Assembly (NCBI GenBank): GCA_965212165.1
Contig: OZ243096.1
Coordinates: 2,976,001-3,040,000 of the forward strand
Source of the DNA: RHLJ01 sp965212165
GTDB taxonomy: Bacteria > Bacteroidota > Rhodothermia > Balneolales > Balneolaceae
Length of the DNA stretch: 64,000 bases
Reading direction: 5' to 3'
Below the pieces are notes generated by a model that searched no databases, was not told the DNA's origin, and saw nothing but the letters and a program-made list of their open reading frames with translations. This document shows positions 60,502 to 64,000 of the stretch, piece after piece. Within the stretch, counting starts at the first letter, position 1. The number at the start of each line of letters is the position of its first letter. The position numbers were made by a program, and so were the translations under genes.

Positions 60502-60795
60502 TTAAATCAATTTTTGGACTTTTGACTTCCTGTTGAACTCAAAAGAATCTTCAGTAAAGTTCATTATGTTGAAGCGATTTTTCTTGATTGATTTGTCTAT
60601 TCCTCTTCTGCTAAACGTTTTTGTGTACTCATTGGACATAATGATTTCATAGTTTTCCAATTTCTTCATCTCTTCGAGAGGTCCTACTGAATAACTAGAT
60701 GTTAAATCACTTTGGGCATTTATATTAACCCAACAACAAATGCTTATGATTAATATTAGAATAATCTTCAAAAATACAGCTGGTATTTCAGACAT
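60502..60795 (-). CDS. Small exported protein of unknown function
   Basis: A 97-aa protein with one hydrophobic segment ending in a signal-peptide-like VNINAQ (residues 8-28), then a charged tail with basic-rich end (SRRGIDKSIKKNRF, EFNRKSKV). No known domain is recognised. It starts 162 bp from the 7TM-AraC copy 2, on the same strand, and could be its target or a peptide signal, but there is no evidence beyond position. Confidence 0.5.
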   Translation of the reverse strand: MSEIPAVFLKIILILIISICCWVNINAQSDLTSSYSVGPLEEMKKLENYEIIMSNEYTKTFSRRGIDKSIKKNRFNIMNFTEDSFEFNRKSKVQKLI

Positions 60796-60957
60796 TTTTT
60801 GATTGGATAAGTTTCAAACTTTATTTTTCACTATCAGAAATAAAGTTCCATAAAATGATGGGTAAAATCGTCCTAATTCATAATTCAGAACTTAATTAGT
60901 TGAAGATCCCAACTCATTATATGACTGATTGAATAACTTACATTATTGGTAAGCTAG

Positions 60958-62031
60958 CTAGTTCTTGATTTGGTTGCTCTTATACTCCTTTGGAGTCATC
61001 CCAGTATACTTTTTAAATGCATTGTAAAAGCTTGACTTGGAATTGAATCCAACTTCATAAAGAACCTCTAAGACCGTCATTTTATCATCAGTACTTTTTT
61101 CAAAAATATGAAGTGCTCGTTCAACTCTATACTGGTTAATAAATTCCGAAAAGTTCTTATTGAATTGAGTATTTATGACCTGAGATAAATCTCTATTAGA
61201 AATAGATGCTATTTCTGCAACATCACCTAGCGTTAGTTCTGGATTTAAATAGATTTCTTGATCTTTCATCAGTTGTTCAACTAACTCTTTGTATTTTAAA
61301 AGGTCTTGATTATTCAAAGCTGAAGATGCATACTTATCATTTGAGTCTTCAACTATTTTTATGTCTTCATAGGTAATACCTGAAAAAAGGCTGGGGTGCT
61401 TTAACCCCTTATACACCATGATATTTACAAGTAGGAATATGACTATCATTTCGACCAAGGTCATTATCTCACCAGGCCAGAAAGGCTCGTTATATAAAGT
61501 GTTATTAATAAAATTTATAATAATCACAATTAAAAAGAATGTAATGAGCTGCTGAAGCCAAATTAATGATATATCAGAGTAAGATGGCTGTGTTTCTTTT
61601 ATAACTACTTGATATTTATTAATCATCAAGTATGAAGCAAACAAGTAGCCTATCGCACTAATGTTTATTGTAATCAATAACACAAAACGCGGAACCAAAA
61701 CATCGAGATTTAGCACAATTAAAATCAGAAGAAATGGTGCCAGATGCAGTAAACTGTACTTTTCTAGTTGATAATCTTTTTCAGAAATACTTCGAACATA
61801 AAAATAGAGTACTGGACCAAATATAAATCTGAACGAAACTGTCAAACGATAAAGATAAATATCACCATAATCGGAAAGTGTTAATAAAGATAATTGACAA
61901 CCTAAAACAATAAGAAAGGCTCCTAATAAATAGTTACTCAAAGATGTGCTTGTTGTAAATAGATATAAGCTAAAAATAACACATTGTATGACTATAAATA
62001 TTTGGATGATTTCGATTGACTCGAGCAACAT
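60958..62031 (-). CDS. Membrane-bound AraC-family regulator (7TM-AraC), copy 2
   Basis: A 357-aa protein with the same layout as copy 1 at 50145-51239: about seven hydrophobic segments, then the HTH with YLNPELTLGDVAEIASI, FSEFINQYRVERAL and EVGFNSKSSFYNAFKKYTGMTPKE. The two are paralogues. Together they flank the island of secreted PD40, NHL and SUMF1-type proteins, so it is plausible that they respond to a related signal. The minus-strand order places it upstream of the small exported protein and TlpA-like genes. Confidence 0.9.
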   Translation of the reverse strand: MLLESIEIIQIFIVIQCVIFSLYLFTTSTSLSNYLLGAFLIVLGCQLSLLTLSDYGDIYLYRLTVSFRFIFGPVLYFYVRSISEKDYQLEKYSLLHLAPFLLILIVLNLDVLVPRFVLLITINISAIGYLFASYLMINKYQVVIKETQPSYSDISLIWLQQLITFFLIVIIINFINNTLYNEPFWPGEIMTLVEMIVIFLLVNIMVYKGLKHPSLFSGITYEDIKIVEDSNDKYASSALNNQDLLKYKELVEQLMKDQEIYLNPELTLGDVAEIASISNRDLSQVINTQFNKNFSEFINQYRVERALHIFEKSTDDKMTVLEVLYEVGFNSKSSFYNAFKKYTGMTPKEYKSNQIKN

Positions 62032-62104
62032 GTTTTATTGATTTTTATAGTTTACAACCATCCTGAATAACTAAAAAGTATTGATTCTTGAAAAGGGATA
62101 CTTA

Positions 62105-62437
62105 ATGAGTAGCAGTTATTTATTTTTAAACTCGTCACATTTTAATTTATTATTCAAAAGGATTCAAGTGCTTTTCGATTTCCAAGATCATACAATAAAT
62201 GTAATAACTAATACTTGTTTTTATTTGATTGTTTTTGATTTGATACTCATTACCTTTCTTAAAGAAAAAAGTAAAAGGTTCTACCTGATCAATTGTCTTT
62301 TTTGCTTATTCCTGTACCTGATTTATGAATTTTACATTCCACACGATTGGAATATAAGATTTGATTTGTACTTAGTATGGCCTCTATTGGTTATAATTAC
62401 TGGGTTAAGTTTGATTAAAACAGGAAAGATATCTTAA
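62105..62437 (+). CDS. Small polytopic membrane protein of unknown function
   Basis: A 110-aa protein from ATG 62105 (an upstream TTG at 62081 is possible). Hydrophobic segments: INVITNTCFYLIVFDLILITF, FYLINCLFCLFLYLIYEFYI and LYLVWPLLVIITGLSLI; the first 25 residues are soluble. It is divergent from 7TM-AraC copy 2. Topology suggests a small transporter accessory or sensor; no family is recognised. Confidence 0.5.
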   Translation: MSSSYLFLNSSHFNLLFKRIQVLFDFQDHTINVITNTCFYLIVFDLILITFLKEKSKRFYLINCLFCLFLYLIYEFYIPHDWNIRFDLYLVWPLLVIITGLSLIKTGKIS

Positions 62438-62813
62438 CGAAATCTTGACTAATTAAGCCTTCATTTATTGATTATAGATTATTAGAATAATAAATCTTAA
62501 ACGATTAACAGTTAATTTTTTGTAAATACTTAATCCCCTCTTCAAGTTCTGATTAAACTTAACTCACTTAGCTACTGCTTTTGTTATTTTAGATAAATAA
62601 TGAGTTTTTTTTAAAACTTCTCATCAAGTTTTAACTGATTATAGGAAGGATAATAAAAAACCCTCCCGTTTATCCAACGAGAGGGTCTATTTAGGGGTAC
62701 ATGAAATTGACCAACAAAACTATTTTTCGTATTCCTTTAATGGATTCTAAAATAGTACAAGGTGTTCCCACAGTATTACATGACTGTTTATTTAAATTAT
62801 ACTTGCTTCAATT
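62438..62813. other. Intergenic stretch with a terminator
   Basis: 376 bp without a recognised gene. It holds the hairpin at 62660-62686 for the peptidase transcript. An ATGAG...CTCAT inverted arrangement near 62600-62623 is AT-rich and may be chance. Confidence 0.5.
62660..62686 (-). terminator. Terminator downstream of the M61-type peptidase
   Basis: ACCCTC (62660-62665) pairs with GAGGGT (62681-62686), the stem continuing as CGTT (62667-62670) with AACG (62676-62679) past one unpaired base each side. The A run before it gives the T tract on the minus strand. Confidence 0.7.
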
Positions 62814-64000
62814 TTAATTAATTATTTGACCGAATAATCCATTCACAATATTTTGGTGCTGTTCAGTTTGCTGCTTCTTTTTCGATATAATCAGTTTTCC
62901 ATTTTCAACATTAGCATCCAATCCGGCTAGGGGTAAATAGTTTTCTATCGGAATTTTCTCCTTTCCAATTACATATGAGTTAATAAAATCAGTTTGCTCA
63001 ATCCCACTTAACTCAGACATTATGTATTGAATCTCTTTTAGTGTGTAATTTTCATTACTCCCTCCATATTTATTGAATAAATGTCTCATTAAATCATCCA
63101 GACTTTTTTCATTATTAGTTTCGCTACGAATAATCATATCTTGCGATATCCCAACCAACATACCTCCTCCATAAATTAAGCCCCAATGATCGTGCTTTTC
63201 TTCCCCATTTGTCATTGATAATTCCCCAACAGCACTATCACTTGCATATCGTTGATAAAAGAAATTACCTAAAAAATCTAAGTAGCTTTCATCAGTTAAA
63301 AACTTTACATGATGCAATGCCTTTAGGGTGTAATAATTCGAAACCCCTTCTTTAAACCATTCTGTATCATCACTAGCTGGTCTAAATGACTTTCCATTCC
63401 AAAGATGAAAGAATTCATGTGCAAATATGACCCTTGATATTGTTTTCGAAAATGGATCGCCTCCTTCTTCAATCAAAATGCTAATATTATTACCTATCAC
63501 CTCTCCATCAGTAATCGAGGGGTTAGAGCTGATTACAACTACAGATTTTTTGAAAGGATTATCAGGTGAGGGCCTCGGTGTTCCTCCCATAAGCTCGATA
63601 TAGTAATCTAAAACACCTTCTGCTAAATCACGGAATTCCTCTTTATCCGCAATAATTTCTGCACTACCTAGTGCAAAAACTAGTTCAAATTCATCTCTTT
63701 TAACAGATAGTTCTTCATGTGTTCCTGCAAATATCATTGAGTTAATCAGATCTAAACTACTTGTTGGTCGATAGGTATTGATAAGATCTGAGTCTTCAAT
63801 CCAAGGAGTTGTAACGTTCCACTGATCAGGTAGCTGGAAATCAACAATTATTTTATCACGTTGCTCTCCGTTCATGATGAATAATGTTCTCCCTGTATAA
63901 AATACCCCCTCACTGGTTGAATATGCTACACCATCAATTCCCCCACTCCATTCATATCTATCGTGATCTAAATGGACATCATATGTCAATATTATTCTTT
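62814..64000 (-). CDS. M61-type metallopeptidase, C-terminal part (cut by window edge)
   Basis: The frame is open to the last base of the window; the TTG at 63989 is not a convincing start, because the codons before it (RIIL-TYDVHLDHDRYEW) continue the same fold. The zinc motif is FAHEFFHLWNGKS (HExxH) with the third ligand in DTEWFKEGVSNYYT, as in the M61 family at 30692. No PDZ domain is visible at the C-terminus; instead the last 60 residues (IIISKKK..., ending NGLFGQIIN) are short. So the catalytic domain is complete enough but the N-terminal half lies outside. Confidence 0.85.
   Translation of the reverse strand, partial: RIILTYDVHLDHDRYEWSGGIDGVAYSTSEGVFYTGRTLFIMNGEQRDKIIVDFQLPDQWNVTTPWIEDSDLINTYRPTSSLDLINSMIFAGTHEELSVKRDEFELVFALGSAEIIADKEEFRDLAEGVLDYYIELMGGTPRPSPDNPFKKSVVVISSNPSITDGEVIGNNISILIEEGGDPFSKTISRVIFAHEFFHLWNGKSFRPASDDTEWFKEGVSNYYTLKALHHVKFLTDESYLDFLGNFFYQRYASDSAVGELSMTNGEEKHDHWGLIYGGGMLVGISQDMIIRSETNNEKSLDDLMRHLFNKYGGSNENYTLKEIQYIMSELSGIEQTDFINSYVIGKEKIPIENYLPLAGLDANVENGKLIISKKKQQTEQHQNIVNGLFGQIIN

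Noticed and set aside
1..64000. CRISPR arrays, complete prophage, integrase or insertion sequence
   Set aside because: No spaced direct repeats of CRISPR length, no transposase or integrase motifs and no phage structural genes were seen.

Overview
The window is an AT-rich chromosomal segment from a marine, Gram-negative member of the Bacteroidota/Balneolota-Rhodothermota side of the tree, most likely a Balneolaceae relative. Supporting signs are type IX secretion C-terminal domains with the YPNPFNP motif (20191-22230 and 57511-58953), many lipobox lipoproteins, DUF5683 next to parAB, a PID-CTERM mini-protein, a histone-H1-like (Hc1-type) small protein, a PSCyt1-type cytochrome with YceI and DUF5777, 7TM-AraC regulators, and a proteorhodopsin paired with blh. 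The lineage is inference; no rRNA or tRNA gene was seen.

Layout. 1-6702: transketolase (cut by the window edge), a TPR protein, then the minus-strand parA-parB-DUF5683-LOG operon and an ECF sigma/anti-sigma pair. 6929-17589: housekeeping and accessory enzymes (uvrC, a solute/sodium symporter with a small membrane partner, a GDCCVxC protein, ppk2, an RluA-type pseudouridine synthase, a methyltransferase, rmuC, two alpha/beta hydrolases). 17823-19511: blh and a green-type proton-pumping proteorhodopsin, tail to tail around a shared hairpin. 19907-33718: PID-CTERM peptide, T9SS cargo, hydroxybutyryl-CoA dehydrogenase, penicillin-acylase-family protein, GH3/beta-lactamase fusion, two-domain cytidine deaminase, histone-like protein, M61 peptidase, HSL-type esterase. 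33724-40176: a large FAD/Fe-S dehydrogenase, a GH30 lipoprotein and an unusual pyruvate-kinase-like protein.

40266-43933 holds the most unusual gene set: a cytochrome-YceI-DUF5777 operon preceded by a gene that joins an alpha/beta hydrolase, a degenerate class III cyclase domain and an AraC DNA-binding domain. Their intergenic region carries TCCGAYAA direct repeats spaced near whole helical turns, a plausible operator.

44530-62437 is accessory and partly decayed. It holds a PhyH dioxygenase with a damaged 5' end, secreted proteins of unknown function, a pilin-like protein and an amidohydrolase. From 50145 to 62031, two paralogous 7TM-AraC regulators bracket three PD40/TolB-like beta-propeller paralogues, a SUMF1-fold lipoprotein, an NHL/T9SS protein, a TlpA-like lipoprotein and at least two gene remnants (a frameshifted PD40 tail and a truncated alpha/beta hydrolase). 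The window ends inside a second M61-type peptidase. Dispersed heptamer repeats (AATTAAG/CTAATTC type) and a 10-bp tandem repeat occupy several intergenic regions.
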